Positions 51,181 to 60,959 of a DNA stretch of 64,000 nt are shown here, piece by piece. The stretch is from assembly GCA_904419525.1 (NCBI GenBank), contig CAJFRT010000010.1, positions 1-64,000 on the forward strand, written 5' to 3'. Position 1 is the first letter of the stretch, and each line of letters opens with the position of its first letter. The position numbers and the translations under genes are program-made. The DNA is from Candidatus Gallimonas merdae. GTDB lineage: Bacteria > Bacillota > Clostridia > Christensenellales > Borkfalkiaceae. The notes under the pieces were generated by a model that did not search any database, was not told where the DNA came from, and worked only from the letters and a program-made list of their open reading frames with translations.

Positions 51181-52494
51181 TCAGTTCCGCCTGTAAATGC
51201 ATGCGGAGTGCGGTGGAAGATAGATGTCGTTCAGATTGCGCACCTGCCCGTCGAGCAGGTTGACGCCCTCCGCCTCCTCCACACGGACCGTGCAGTCGCC
51301 GTCTCCGATGTTGATCGCAACGATGATCTTTTCCCCGTTGTGCTCGCGCACAAAGGAAAAATTGGTGTTCATGCAGGTCGCCTTGGCATACGTTCCGTAA
51401 GAGAGCGCCGGGCAGGCCTTTCTGATCTGCGCGAGCTTTTTGAGGTGCGCGGCCAGTTCAGGATGCGCGTTTTTATCGATATCGCCGATGAACGGACGCA
51501 GTTTATAGTCAAAGTCGGACTTGTCCCCTTCCGCGCCGTACTCCGAACCGTAGTAGACGCAGGGAATGCCGGGCATCGTGTAGAGCAGCGTATACAGATT
51601 GAGCAGGTTTGCCCTGTTCCTGAGCGCGGTACAGGCGCGCTCCACGTCGTGATTGTCCACAAAGTTGAGCAGATGCTTCCCCTTGAAGAGCGCCCAAGGC
51701 GTATCGGCAAACAGACGCGTCATGGAGTGCTCGATCTCAAACAGGTTTCCCGAATTGAACGCCGAGATCATGCTGCGGAACCCTTCGTAATTGGTGATGG
51801 AATCCAGCCGTTCCGGGCAGACGTTCTGCTGAAAGTTGTTGTTGTGAATGACCTCGCCGACAAGAAAGAATTCCCCCTTCTTTTCATTGACGGTACGGCG
51901 GAGCATCTCCATGAACCACGGCGGCAGCAGATAGCTCACGTCGAGGCGCAGTCCGTCGATGTCAAAGGTATCGATCCAGAAGCGGACGGCGTCCATCAGA
52001 TAGCGCTGCAGGTCCTGATTTTCAAGACGGAGCTTGACGAGCTCGGGATGCCCCTCCCAATTTTCATAGTCAAGCCCGTCGTTGTAGCGGGAGTTGCCGT
52101 AGAAATTGATGTTGAACCAGAACCGATAGTCCGTTCCCTCGCGCTTTTCCAGGACCTCCTTAAAAGGCGGGAATGCGCGCCCCACATGATTGAAAACGCC
52201 GTCCAGCACGACGCGGATCCCCGCTTCGTGCAGCTTTTTTACAAGCGCCGCAAATTCCCCGTTGGTGCCGAGGCGTCTGTCCACCCTGAAAAAGTCCACC
52301 GTGTCATAGCCGTGACGTTCGCTTTCAAACAGCGGGTTGAAGAGCACGGCGCCGATGCCCAGCTCTTTCAGGCGGGGGATCTCTGCCTCGATCAGGCCAA
52401 GGCGGTGGCGCGTTTCCCCAAAGTCGTTTTCCCGTTCCGCTCCGCAGAACCCGAGCGGGTAGATCTGATAGAACACACTTTCATCAAACCACAT
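51181..52494 (-). CDS. Intracellular GH13 alpha-amylase-family glycosidase
   Basis: 437 residues with no signal peptide. The four GH13 regions are DGVFNHVG (I), GLRLDVSY with the nucleophile Asp (II), EVIHN with the acid Glu (III) and FVDNHDVER (IV). A C-terminal beta domain ends in LPPHSACIYRR. It resembles cyclomaltodextrinase/oligo-alpha-glucosidase types and likely acts on internal maltodextrins or glycogen. Confidence 0.9.
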   Translation of the reverse strand: MWFDESVFYQIYPLGFCGAERENDFGETRHRLGLIEAEIPRLKELGIGAVLFNPLFESERHGYDTVDFFRVDRRLGTNGEFAALVKKLHEAGIRVVLDGVFNHVGRAFPPFKEVLEKREGTDYRFWFNINFYGNSRYNDGLDYENWEGHPELVKLRLENQDLQRYLMDAVRFWIDTFDIDGLRLDVSYLLPPWFMEMLRRTVNEKKGEFFLVGEVIHNNNFQQNVCPERLDSITNYEGFRSMISAFNSGNLFEIEHSMTRLFADTPWALFKGKHLLNFVDNHDVERACTALRNRANLLNLYTLLYTMPGIPCVYYGSEYGAEGDKSDFDYKLRPFIGDIDKNAHPELAAHLKKLAQIRKACPALSYGTYAKATCMNTNFSFVREHNGEKIIVAINIGDGDCTVRVEEAEGVNLLDGQVRNLNDIYLPPHSACIYRRN

Positions 52495-52525
52495 TTTGTG
52501 CTGTCTCCTTTTTTCTCACTGACAT

Positions 52526-52554
52526 ATTGTACCATACGGCAGACATTTTGACAA
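52526..52554 (-). promoter_or_regulatory. Promoter of the GH13 gene
   Basis: Minus strand TTGTCA (52549-52554), 17 bp, TACAAT (52526-52531). Confidence 0.75.
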
Positions 52555-52607
52555 GAGAAATTTGAAAATTCCCGTAATTTCCGATCTTTGCGCCCCGTTT
52601 CTTTTGC

Positions 52608-52636
52608 TTGCAATTTCTGCCGCATGGCTCTATAAT
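52608..52636 (+). promoter_or_regulatory. Promoter of the M18 aminopeptidase gene
   Basis: TTGCAA (52608-52613), 17 bp, TATAAT (52631-52636). Confidence 0.8.
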
Positions 52637-52660
52637 ATAAAGAAAAAACGGAATACGGAC

Positions 52661-53905
52661 ATGAAAGCATTATCGGAATTTCTTGAAACATCGTACACCG
52701 CATATCAGGCGGCCGACAACGTGCGGGCGTATCTGCTGGCGCACGGATTCCGCGAGCTGCGCGAAACGGAGGCATGGAACCTGAAGCAGGGCGGAAAATA
52801 CTTCGCCGTCCGCGGCGGGAGCGCGGTCATCGCCTTTTGCATGGGCGATGCAAGACAGGGCTTTAAGATCGTGGCGAGCCACACCGACTCCCCCGCGCTC
52901 AAATTAAAGGAAAACCCCGCCCTTTCGGACGGGAATTATACGCGGCTGAACACGGAACCGTACGGCGGCGGGCTCTGGTACACCTTTTTCGACCGCCCGC
53001 TCCGCCTTGCCGGACGCGTCGTTCGCGAAAGAGAGGGAGCGCTCGTCTCCGAAAGCTTTGCAAGCGATTTCATTGTGACGCTGCCCTCGCTCGCGCCGCA
53101 CCTCAACCGCGCCGTAAACGAAGGATTCGCCCCCGAACAGCAGAAAGACCTTCCCCTCCTTGCACTCGGAACATCCGATTTTGAAGCCCTTCTTGGCAAC
53201 CCCGTCGCATACGATCTGTTTGCCGCCTGCGCTCAGAAGCCCTACTTCTGGGGAGAACACGGCGAATTCTTCTCCGCGCCCAGACTGGACAACCTTGCAA
53301 GCGTGTGGGTGTCCGTCACGAGCCTTGCCGCCGGAAGCACCGGCGTCTGCGTGGCCGCCTGCCTTGACAGCGAAGAAGTCGGAAGCCGCACGCGGCAGGG
53401 AGCCGCGGGGGATTTCCTGCGTTCCGTTCTGACGCGCATCGCCGCGCAGCAGGCCCTGACGGAAGAGGAACTGCTTTGCGCTTATGCGAAGTCCTTCTGT
53501 ATCTCTTTGGACAACGCGCAGGGATTCCACCCCAACCACGCCGAAAAATTCGACCCGAAAGAGAGAGCGATCCTGGGAAAGGGCGTGGCGATCAAGGGTC
53601 ACGCCGGCGGCGCCTATACGACGGACGCGCTCTCTTCGGCGGTCGTCAGGACCGTTTTTGCACAGGCGGAAGCCCCTTTGCAGGTATTCTACAACCGTTC
53701 CGATGCGCGCAGCGGCTCCACGCTCGGCGCGATCAGCCTCGGACAGGCCTGCATCCTCACCGTGGACATCGGGCTCCCGCAGCTTGCGATGCACTCCGCC
53801 GTCGAGACGATCGCCTGCGCCGACTACATGGCGCTTGAACGGGGCCTGGCGGCGTTCTGGAACAGTACCGTTCAGACGGACGGAGAAACCGTAACGATCA
53901 TCTGA
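52661..53905 (+). CDS. M18-family aminopeptidase
   Basis: 414 residues from the ATG at 52661; an earlier in-frame ATG at 52562 lies upstream of the promoter and is rejected. The zinc ligands sit in ASHTDSPALKLK, ACLDSEEVGSRT (D-x-E-E) and the late MHSAVETI. GHAGGAYTTDAL and YNRSDARSGSTLG are the M18 signatures. It is a cytoplasmic, dodecameric peptidase removing N-terminal (often acidic) residues. Ribosome site is weak. Confidence 0.9.
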   Translation: MKALSEFLETSYTAYQAADNVRAYLLAHGFRELRETEAWNLKQGGKYFAVRGGSAVIAFCMGDARQGFKIVASHTDSPALKLKENPALSDGNYTRLNTEPYGGGLWYTFFDRPLRLAGRVVREREGALVSESFASDFIVTLPSLAPHLNRAVNEGFAPEQQKDLPLLALGTSDFEALLGNPVAYDLFAACAQKPYFWGEHGEFFSAPRLDNLASVWVSVTSLAAGSTGVCVAACLDSEEVGSRTRQGAAGDFLRSVLTRIAAQQALTEEELLCAYAKSFCISLDNAQGFHPNHAEKFDPKERAILGKGVAIKGHAGGAYTTDALSSAVVRTVFAQAEAPLQVFYNRSDARSGSTLGAISLGQACILTVDIGLPQLAMHSAVETIACADYMALERGLAAFWNSTVQTDGETVTII

Positions 53906-53921
53906 CACGAATATGAAACAT

Positions 53922-53964
53922 AAAAGGCCCGCCGCAGCGCTGAACGCGCTGCGGCGGGCCTTTT
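53922..53964. terminator. Terminator of the M18 peptidase
   Basis: 19-bp perfect stem beginning AAAAGGCCCGCCGCAGCGC, 5-nt loop; used from both sides. Confidence 0.92.
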
Positions 53965-53967
53965 GTC

Positions 53968-54801
53968 TTATGCGTCCGACTTGCCCGACGGCTGTTCGGG
54001 CGGAAGCTGGGATTGTTCCAGGATCTCCTGATAATAGGGATCCGATGTAAAATCGCGCGGTCTGGTATACTCCCCGCCCAGCGCCTCGACGGCATATTTC
54101 AGTTCCCGGAATTCCAGGAAGTTGATGTCGTCGCGGTCGATGTATTCGAGAAGGACGGGAAGCGCGCGCTCATCGCCGTAGGCCGCAAGATAGCTGGCGT
54201 GCATGGGAACATCGTCCCCCGTACGGAAAGCATTGAGCAGGATCTCATACACCCTGTCGTCGCGCTGTTTACAGCGGGAAAGGATCTCAAGCATGAGTTC
54301 GCGCTCCTTTCCCTCCTCGTAGAGTGCGAGCGCGCGCTCTTTGGCCGCATCCGCGCCCCCCTTGAGCTGTTCGCAGACCGCCTCCTTGATGTCGTCGCTC
54401 ACCGGAGAAGTCAGCAATTCAAAGTAGGCGGGAAAGGCCTTTTCGCTGCTCCCCGCAAGATTGACGGCGAGCGTCAGGATCTCCTCTTCCCGACGGGAGA
54501 GCAGCCCGACGAGCGCGTCCGTGCAGCCGCGGCCTTCGATCTCGCGGCAGAGGAAGTCGGAGACCGGGACCCCTTCGGCGACGTGCCGTTCAAGCGTCTC
54601 GCAAAGTTCTTCGTCCGACATGGACGCATAGTATTCCTTGGGCGTGGAGCCGGCCGCGGCGACATAGATATCGCCAAATTGTTTGTACAGCCGCGGAATG
54701 ACGTTTTCCCACTGTTTTTCCGTATATTTTTCGGGATTGGACCGGATATATTCCGCGAGTTTTTCGTCGAACAATCCGTCAAAATCGATGAGTTTTTTCA
54801 T
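53968..54801 (-). CDS. HEAT-like helical protein of unknown function
   Basis: 277 residues, all helical in appearance, with repeating helix pairs such as SDDIKEAVCEQLKGGADAAK and REELMLEIL-type stretches. The N-terminus, LIDFDGLFDEKLAEYIRSNP, lacks a signal. No enzyme motif is visible. It stands just downstream of the TPR gene (about 40 nt) and may work with it. Confidence 0.6.
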   Translation of the reverse strand: MKKLIDFDGLFDEKLAEYIRSNPEKYTEKQWENVIPRLYKQFGDIYVAAAGSTPKEYYASMSDEELCETLERHVAEGVPVSDFLCREIEGRGCTDALVGLLSRREEEILTLAVNLAGSSEKAFPAYFELLTSPVSDDIKEAVCEQLKGGADAAKERALALYEEGKERELMLEILSRCKQRDDRVYEILLNAFRTGDDVPMHASYLAAYGDERALPVLLEYIDRDDINFLEFRELKYAVEALGGEYTRPRDFTSDPYYQEILEQSQLPPEQPSGKSDA

Positions 54802-54840
54802 GAAGAGCTTTCCTCCTGTGTTCCCGCCTTTTCCGGCAGG

Positions 54841-56505
54841 TCACATCATATAGTCCAGAATACACTGCGTCGTATACTGGTTGGCGTCAAAGAGCGCAAC
54901 GATCTCTTTCAGCGAGCGTTCCCCGCCCTTCAGGCGGGATTCCCGGTAGATGGCCGCCGCAAGGGAGGCGCGTTCGTCGCAGTAATCGAGCGCCCCCGCC
55001 TCGTCGAGAGAGGCATAGACGTCCTCCGCCGCCGCGCAGATCTTGCCCTCGTTTTCGTCGTTGAGCAGGGCGAACTTGGAATACACGTCCGCGAACGCTT
55101 TGAGAAATGCGTCCGCTTTTTTGGGCCCGATCTCAATCTTATGCGTAAAAAATTCCTTGTACACATTACAGACGACCACGCCGAAGGAATCCTCCTCATT
55201 GCGCATGATGAGTTCGTGCAGAATGTTGATCTTGGCGTACTCTTCCAGCGTACAGTCGAGCAGGACTTCCCTTAAAAATGCGTCCGCACGGGCGGGAACC
55301 GCAACGCGCACGGCAAGAGCCTGCAATTTTTCGTCCCTGCCCTCCATTTCGTCGAATGCGATGCGGAAAAAGGTGTCCAGCTGCGGAAGCTCGCCGATCC
55401 GGCGCATCTCGCGTTCGCCCACCGACGCCGCCGCGAGAAGAAATCCCGCGACCGTCTCGTATTCATCTTCCGGCACGCGGTAGTAATAGGTCATGGCAAA
55501 CGCCTCTTCCTCGCCGTCCCGGAGCCTGCGCATACGCTCCAGATAGTAGTCGGCGACCGCCTTGCGCGGCCAGACCGTCGTCAGCGTTTCAAGAGAGGCG
55601 ATCGCCTCGTCCAGCCTGCCCGTGCGATAGGCCGCAACGGCATGGAACCACAGGATATTTTCGTCCAGGGGGAGCCGCTCTTTCAGGACCGTGAGCTTTT
55701 CGCAGGCCGGCTCGTCCAGACCCGTCTCGCACAGAGCCGTCGCGATCCGATACAGATCGTCGGTCGAATCGGCCGGAACGGAAGCAAGTTTTTCCGCAAC
55801 CTTTTTTGCGCCCTCCTTGTTTCCCCGCGCACCGAGCACCGCGCAATAGGTCGTGAGCGCCTGGATGTTGTCCGGGTGACCGGCAAGGAGATCTTCGCAT
55901 TCTTTCTGCGCGCCCTCCTCATCTCCCGACATGAGCGTGCACATGGCGGCAAGCCCCGCCGCCGACGGAAAGTCGGAGCTCTCGGAAGGGACCTCGCCGA
56001 ACGCTTTACGGGCCTTGTCCAGCTCTCCCGCCTTCAGAAGCGCAAGTCCTTCCGACAGAAGTTCGGGTTCGGGCGCACCTTCGTCCGGAACGATCCTGAG
56101 CCGCGGCGCAACCGCACGGCGGAACAGGCCGCCCAATTCCGCAACGCCTTCCGGCGAGAGCTGGCCGTCCTCGGCAAAGGCGCGGTGATAGTAGAGCGCG
56201 GACTGCATGTCGTTTCCCATGTTCATGAACGCGACCGCAAGGCCCTCGTATCCCTCGCCGAAGTCCGCCTCGTTGCAGGTATCGAGAAAGCGGAACCATG
56301 CGTCCGCAGCGAGCGGCCACAGCTCCAGCGCCTCGTAGATGTCCGCGGCAAGCGCCTGCGCGTCCGCGCTGGGCGCATACATCTTGTTTCGCTTGTTGAG
56401 GAGCGTGAGCGCACCGAGGTAATTCCCCTCCTGCAGACGATTTTCCACGCTCTCCAACAAAAATTCATCGCTGAAATTCAGCGTCTGTACATTGTCCTCT
56501 TTCAT
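54841..56505 (-). CDS. TPR-containing protein
   Basis: 554 residues with about eight TPR-like units across 1-330, for example YLGALTLLNKRNKMYAPSAD and RTGRLDEAIASLETLTTVWP. The C-terminal third is a different helical domain. TPR proteins act as assembly platforms. Its ATG overlaps the hslO stop by 4 nt, so the two are co-translated. Confidence 0.75.
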   Translation of the reverse strand: MKEDNVQTLNFSDEFLLESVENRLQEGNYLGALTLLNKRNKMYAPSADAQALAADIYEALELWPLAADAWFRFLDTCNEADFGEGYEGLAVAFMNMGNDMQSALYYHRAFAEDGQLSPEGVAELGGLFRRAVAPRLRIVPDEGAPEPELLSEGLALLKAGELDKARKAFGEVPSESSDFPSAAGLAAMCTLMSGDEEGAQKECEDLLAGHPDNIQALTTYCAVLGARGNKEGAKKVAEKLASVPADSTDDLYRIATALCETGLDEPACEKLTVLKERLPLDENILWFHAVAAYRTGRLDEAIASLETLTTVWPRKAVADYYLERMRRLRDGEEEAFAMTYYYRVPEDEYETVAGFLLAAASVGEREMRRIGELPQLDTFFRIAFDEMEGRDEKLQALAVRVAVPARADAFLREVLLDCTLEEYAKINILHELIMRNEEDSFGVVVCNVYKEFFTHKIEIGPKKADAFLKAFADVYSKFALLNDENEGKICAAAEDVYASLDEAGALDYCDERASLAAAIYRESRLKGGERSLKEIVALFDANQYTTQCILDYMM

Positions 56506-57377
56506 GGATTCTCCCCGAAAAGCTTGCGCAAATCGTCTTCATCAAATGTATACTCGGTATTACAATAGTGACAATGCACCCGGATCGCCCCCTGTTCCGC
56601 AAGCAATGCCCGCGCGTCCGCCCCGCCCATGGCAAGGACGGCGGAGGCCGCACGCTCCCGCGAACAATGGCAGACAAAGCGCACGTCGCGCACGGAGACG
56701 TTCTCCGCGCCGAAGTCCGCGAGCACCCGCCGCGCTCCCTCCCGCTCGATGACGGAGGAGACCGACGCATAGTCCGCGATGCGCCTCTGTGCAAAGTCGA
56801 GCGCCTCCTCCCCGGCGCCCGGCAGAGGCTGCAAAAAGACGCCGCCCGCCCCGACGCACGTTCCGTCCGTGCCGATCTTCACGCCGAGCGCGACCGCCGT
56901 GGGCCGCTGTTCGCTCGTCAGAAAATAGGCGGAGAGGTCCTCGGCGATCTCCCCGGAAACGAGCGGACTTGTCCCCACAAAGGGGATCCCCTCGCCGTCG
57001 TCGCGGATCACCGTAAATGTGCCGCGCCTGCCCACGCATCCGCCGACGTCGAGTTTGCCGTCCGCGCGCGGCGGAAGCTGTACCTCCGGGTGTTCGATGT
57101 AGCCGCGCACGCGCAGGGCGCCGTCTGCCGCCACGCCGAGTTTACCGCCCGGGCCGCCGCCGTCCACCGCGACGGAAAGGGAGCTCGTCTCCTCCTTCAG
57201 CCAGCCCGCCAGATAGGCCGCCGCCGTCAGCGTGCGCCCGAGCGCCGCCGCCGCAAGCGGGGAAAGCGCATGGCGGACGATCGCCTCGTTCACCACGGCA
57301 GTGGTATCGAGTACGCTGAGGGAGACGCGCCCGTCCGATACAAGCGCGCGATACAGTTTGCTCACAGTTTCCGGCAT
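56502..57377 (-). CDS. hslO: Hsp33 redox-regulated chaperone
   Basis: 291 residues. The zinc switch is visible as VCHCSRERA and HCHYCNTEY (C-x-C, C-x2-C). GYIEHPEVQLPPRADGKLDV and GEIAEDLSAYFLTSEQRPTA are family motifs. Oxidation releases zinc and activates the holdase. The start at 57377 overlaps the methyltransferase stop; an ATG at 57410 is the alternative. Confidence 0.93.
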   Translation of the reverse strand: MPETVSKLYRALVSDGRVSLSVLDTTAVVNEAIVRHALSPLAAAALGRTLTAAAYLAGWLKEETSSLSVAVDGGGPGGKLGVAADGALRVRGYIEHPEVQLPPRADGKLDVGGCVGRRGTFTVIRDDGEGIPFVGTSPLVSGEIAEDLSAYFLTSEQRPTAVALGVKIGTDGTCVGAGGVFLQPLPGAGEEALDFAQRRIADYASVSSVIEREGARRVLADFGAENVSVRDVRFVCHCSRERAASAVLAMGGADARALLAEQGAIRVHCHYCNTEYTFDEDDLRKLFGENP

Positions 57378-58090
57378 ATAAAATTCACCCTGTCGCTTTG
57401 TTCCGGACATTCGCCGAGGTGCCCCTCTGTCCGCAGGACCCTGAATCCTGCCCGTTCCAGTTCCGCCCTGACCGCGTCCGTTTCGTGGATATACTGGACG
57501 TGCCGCTCGTCAAAGCGGTCAAAGGCGCCGTCCTGCCGGCGCACGAACAGCGTGACGTCCATTTCGACGCGGTCATGGGAAAGATGATTGAACACAAGAT
57601 ATGTAACCTCATCCCTGTCGTCCGCAAACACATTGTCGGCAATTTTTTCGCGCAGTTTGCGTGGAGATGAGAGATCGAACCAAAAAATACCGCCCTTCCC
57701 GAGCGCCGCGGCTGCCCTGCGGAAGGCCGCGGGAAGTTTTTCGGGCGCGAGATAATTGTAGCAATCGTTGGGAGCGAGCAGAAAATCAAATCTGCCGAGG
57801 GAGAATTTTGCCGCATCCGCCTGCACGAACCGGATCGAAAGCCCTTCCTCGCGCGCGAGCCGCATGCCCTCCGAAAGCATGGGTGCGGAGAGATCTGCGC
57901 CCGTCATTTCATAGCCGGATTTGGCGAGCGCACGGCAGAACGCGCCGCTTCCGCAGCCCATTTCCAGCCCTCTTTTTCCCGCGCCGAGCGCTTTCAGCCC
58001 GGAAAGAAAATACTGCGACCATTGTTCATAGCCGCAGTCATCGTTGAGTCGTTCAAACCATTGGGATAAATGATCGTAAGCGTTCGCCAT
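57362..58090 (-). CDS. Class I SAM-dependent methyltransferase
   Basis: 242 residues. GLEMGCGSGAFCRALAKSGY is motif I, GADLSAPMLSEGM motif II, and FDFLLAPNDCYNYL and GGIFWFDLSS the later strands. The substrate is not evident. It sits directly before hslO. Confidence 0.85.
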   Translation of the reverse strand: MANAYDHLSQWFERLNDDCGYEQWSQYFLSGLKALGAGKRGLEMGCGSGAFCRALAKSGYEMTGADLSAPMLSEGMRLAREEGLSIRFVQADAAKFSLGRFDFLLAPNDCYNYLAPEKLPAAFRRAAAALGKGGIFWFDLSSPRKLREKIADNVFADDRDEVTYLVFNHLSHDRVEMDVTLFVRRQDGAFDRFDERHVQYIHETDAVRAELERAGFRVLRTEGHLGECPEQSDRVNFICRKL

Positions 58091-58099
58091 ACCTTGCTG

Positions 58100-59413
58100 T
58101 CACCGCTTGTTGAGCATCTTGGGAGGCTGAGGCGCCTTTTTCTTCTTTTTCTTGCCGCTGCTCTCGTCCTCTTCGCGAAGCGCGCGCTCGCGCTCCTCGA
58201 ACTGACGGTTGTATTCGACATAGCGCTCGTCGTCCTTGTGCTCCTCTTCGTACGCGCGCGTATCCTCTTCGATCGCCTGCTTGCTCTGGCGGAGTTTTTC
58301 CAGGTCTTCGCGCGAGAAGGACTCGGGAAGCTGATACACTTCCAGCTCGTCGTCGATCGGCTTGATCGGGCGGCAGACAAGCTTGCTCTTGCCCTGCGCG
58401 ACGATCAGGCGGCGGTACTCGCGCATTGCCGCACTGTCCTGTGCGGGTGAAGGTCTGGCAGAGCCGTCCTTGGGCTTGTCCTTGTTATAGAGCCCCCTGC
58501 CCGTTGCAACGCCGATGTTCGGGTTGATGAACTTATCGAACGCCCACTGTGAATAGTCCAGCCACACGAGCAGCATGTAGGAGATCCCGAAAAAGAGCAG
58601 CAGCAGAATGCCGATCACCGCGAAGAATCCGCCTGCAAACATCGCAAGAAAGATGGGCCAGGTTGCAAGCGCGGCAAAGAAAACCGTCTGCGGGAAAGTG
58701 CCCACCGTCATGACCACGGCATTGCGGAAGAGCGCCCACGGGCCCTGCTTATAGCTGATGCCCAGCGAGATCATCCAGAAGAACAGCAGGATCCCGAATG
58801 CGACAAAGATATAGCCGACGACTTTGGAAGCGATCAGCCACCCGGCGCCCTCCGCGCCGATCGCAACCAGCCAATCAGCAAGATTTCCCATCGTGCGCGC
58901 CACAAACAACAGCACCGTGAGAACAAGCACCGCTTCCAGCACATTCCAGTAGTTGCGGCGGATCCCGCGCAGGAAATCGTTCGCGACAAAGATCCCCTCC
59001 GTCCAGATCAGGTTGCGGATAATGTAACCGCCGCCCGAAATCCCGAGCGCGGCGATCGCACCGGCGGGAATAAACAGCGCAAAAAAGAGAAGATCGGCCT
59101 GGAACATGCTCATTTCCGCATAGCCGACAAGCTCCGGCAGCACGGGGTAACCGACGCCGAGGCCGGAACCGTAGGGACCGACTGTCCCCTGCACACCGAT
59201 CGCAAGAGTACGCCACACAATGACGGCGGCGAGCGGAAGGAAAGTGACGACCATCAGAAGGTTGATGAGGACCAGACGGCCGAATCTTCCCTTGAGGATA
59301 TCCCAAAAGAGCGCCCAGCGGCTTGTGGGAAGGGTGCTGCGGGCGTAGTCCTCGCTGCGCTCTTTCCCCTCCAGCCACCGGGCGACAAGCCCTTTTTTCT
59401 CTCTGTCTGCCAT
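58100..59413 (-). CDS. DUF624-like multi-pass membrane protein with charged tail
   Basis: 437 residues from the ATG at 59413 (GGAGA site). Six hydrophobic segments lie between residues 40 and 280, for example LVLINLLMVVTFLPLAAVIV and FFAVIGILLLLFFGISYMLL. The last 150 residues are soluble, Glu/Lys-rich and probably coiled coil, ending in a polylysine stretch. DUF624 proteins occur near sugar uptake genes; the tail is unusual. First gene of an operon with the methyltransferase, hslO and the TPR gene. Confidence 0.7.
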   Translation of the reverse strand: MADREKKGLVARWLEGKERSEDYARSTLPTSRWALFWDILKGRFGRLVLINLLMVVTFLPLAAVIVWRTLAIGVQGTVGPYGSGLGVGYPVLPELVGYAEMSMFQADLLFFALFIPAGAIAALGISGGGYIIRNLIWTEGIFVANDFLRGIRRNYWNVLEAVLVLTVLLFVARTMGNLADWLVAIGAEGAGWLIASKVVGYIFVAFGILLFFWMISLGISYKQGPWALFRNAVVMTVGTFPQTVFFAALATWPIFLAMFAGGFFAVIGILLLLFFGISYMLLVWLDYSQWAFDKFINPNIGVATGRGLYNKDKPKDGSARPSPAQDSAAMREYRRLIVAQGKSKLVCRPIKPIDDELEVYQLPESFSREDLEKLRQSKQAIEEDTRAYEEEHKDDERYVEYNRQFEERERALREEDESSGKKKKKKAPQPPKMLNKR

Positions 59414-59516
59414 ATATTTTCTCCGTTTTTGCGTGTTTGACGGGCAGGAAAAAACCGCCCATGCGGATATTGTACTACAAATCAGAAAATATTTCAATTG
59501 AATTCAGGCAAATTCC

Positions 59517-59545
59517 TTGATTTTTCTGTGTGCATATGATAAAAT
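59517..59545 (+). promoter_or_regulatory. Promoter of the lysine operon
   Basis: TTGATT (59517-59522), 17 bp, TAAAAT (59540-59545), directly before the riboswitch. Confidence 0.8.
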
Positions 59546-59554
59546 TGTCTCGCT

Positions 59555-59745
59555 AAAAAGAGGAGCGGAAGAACATGAGTACCGCGGCCGGAGAGGAATG
59601 AGGGTTCCTTGCACGACGGGCGCGGGAAAGGGTATCTCCGCCGAAGCGTATCCCGGCCCTCGGCGGATATGCTGGGTCTGCGGGAGAACACCCGCTTTCC
59701 TGTCACCGTCCGCGGTGAAGCGCTTTTTCGGCAGGATACACTCTG
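59555..59745 (+). promoter_or_regulatory. Lysine riboswitch (L-box)
   Basis: The L-box core is present in order: AGAGGAGCGG, ATGAGTA, GGAGAGGA, GGGAAAGGG, CCGCCGAAGCG, GCTGGGTCTGCGGG, CCTGTCACCGTC and the closing CGCTTTTT. It is followed by a terminator hairpin, so lysine binding should stop transcription of asd-dapA-dapB. Confidence 0.93.
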
Positions 59746-59755
59746 TAAAAGGCGA

Positions 59756-59786
59756 AGAAGGCGGACGCACGCCTTCTTTTTCTTTT
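59756..59786 (+). terminator. Riboswitch-controlled terminator
   Basis: AGAAGGCG / CGCCTTCT stem with a 6-nt loop, followed by TTTTCTTTT; expression platform of the L-box. Confidence 0.88.
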
Positions 59787-59813
59787 CCGAACGCCCTTTC
59801 AAGGAGATCTGAT

Positions 59814-60899
59814 ATGAAGAACAAAACGTACAGAGTCGGCGTCATCGGCGCGACCGGCATGGTGGGACAGCGCTTTGTCACCCTGCTCGACGGGCATCCC
59901 CTTTTCACCCCCGTCGTCCTCGCTGCGAGCGCGCGCTCTGCCGGAAAACCCTATGCGGAGGCCGTAGACGGCAAATGGGCGATGAACGCCCCCGTCCCCG
60001 CCTATGCGAAAGACATGCCCGTCCTCGATGCCGAGGCAGACGCAGAAAAGATCGCCGGCCAGGTGGATTTCGTGTTCTGCGCCGTCAACATGAAAAAAGA
60101 TGAGATCAAGGCGCTCGAAGAAAGATACGCGCGCCTGGAAGTTCCCGTCGTCTCCAACAATTCGGCGCACCGCGCGACGCCGGACGTTCCCATGATCATT
60201 CCCGAGATCAACGCCGACCACCTGAAAATCATCGAGGCACAGCGCGCACGGCTCGGCACCGGGCGCGGGTTCATCGCCGTCAAGAGCAACTGTTCGCTGC
60301 AGTCCTACGTCCCCCTGCTGCACCCCCTGAAAAAGTTCGGCATCAGATGCGCGGCGGTCACGACCTATCAGGCGATCTCCGGCGCGGGCAAGACATTTGC
60401 GACCATGCCCGAGATCTTGGACAACATCATCCCCTATATCGGCGGGGAGGAACAGAAGAGCGAGGAAGAGCCCCTGAAGATCTGGGGACACATCGAAAAC
60501 GGCCGCATCGTCCCGTCGGACGGCCCCGTGATCACCTCGCAGTGCCTGAGAGTTCCCGTTTCGGACGGGCACACCGCGGCGGTCTTTGTCTCGTTTGAGA
60601 AAAAGCCTTCCAGGGAAGAGATCCTCGACGCCTGGAAAAGTTTTGCGGGAGAGCCTCAGGCGCTTTCCCTGCCCTCCGCGCCAAAACAGTTTATCCACTA
60701 CTTTGAAGAGGACAACCGTCCGCAGGCGAAACTCGACCGCATGACGGAACACGGCATGGCAGTCTGTGCCGGACGGCTCCGCGAAGACGCGCTGTTCGAC
60801 TACAAATTTATCGGGCTTTCGCACAACACGCTGCGGGGCGCAGCGGGCGGCGCCGTTCTGCTTGCGGAACTGCTTGCGGCAAAGGGATATTTTGACTGA
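59814..60899 (+). CDS. asd: Aspartate-semialdehyde dehydrogenase
   Basis: 361 residues starting at 59814 after AAGGAGATCT. VGVIGATGMVGQRF is the NADPH site, AVKSNCSLQSYVPLLHPL holds the catalytic Cys, and VTTYQAISGAG follows. The type is the longer archaeal/fungal-like Asd. It makes aspartate semialdehyde for lysine and other amino acids. Controlled by the L-box. Confidence 0.95.
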   Translation: MKNKTYRVGVIGATGMVGQRFVTLLDGHPLFTPVVLAASARSAGKPYAEAVDGKWAMNAPVPAYAKDMPVLDAEADAEKIAGQVDFVFCAVNMKKDEIKALEERYARLEVPVVSNNSAHRATPDVPMIIPEINADHLKIIEAQRARLGTGRGFIAVKSNCSLQSYVPLLHPLKKFGIRCAAVTTYQAISGAGKTFATMPEILDNIIPYIGGEEQKSEEEPLKIWGHIENGRIVPSDGPVITSQCLRVPVSDGHTAAVFVSFEKKPSREEILDAWKSFAGEPQALSLPSAPKQFIHYFEEDNRPQAKLDRMTEHGMAVCAGRLREDALFDYKFIGLSHNTLRGAAGGAVLLAELLAAKGYFD

Positions 60900-60959
60900 A
60901 ATTTCCGATCTTCACACAGATCGGCACGCGCGTCATAAAATATGACGCAAGGAGCAGAT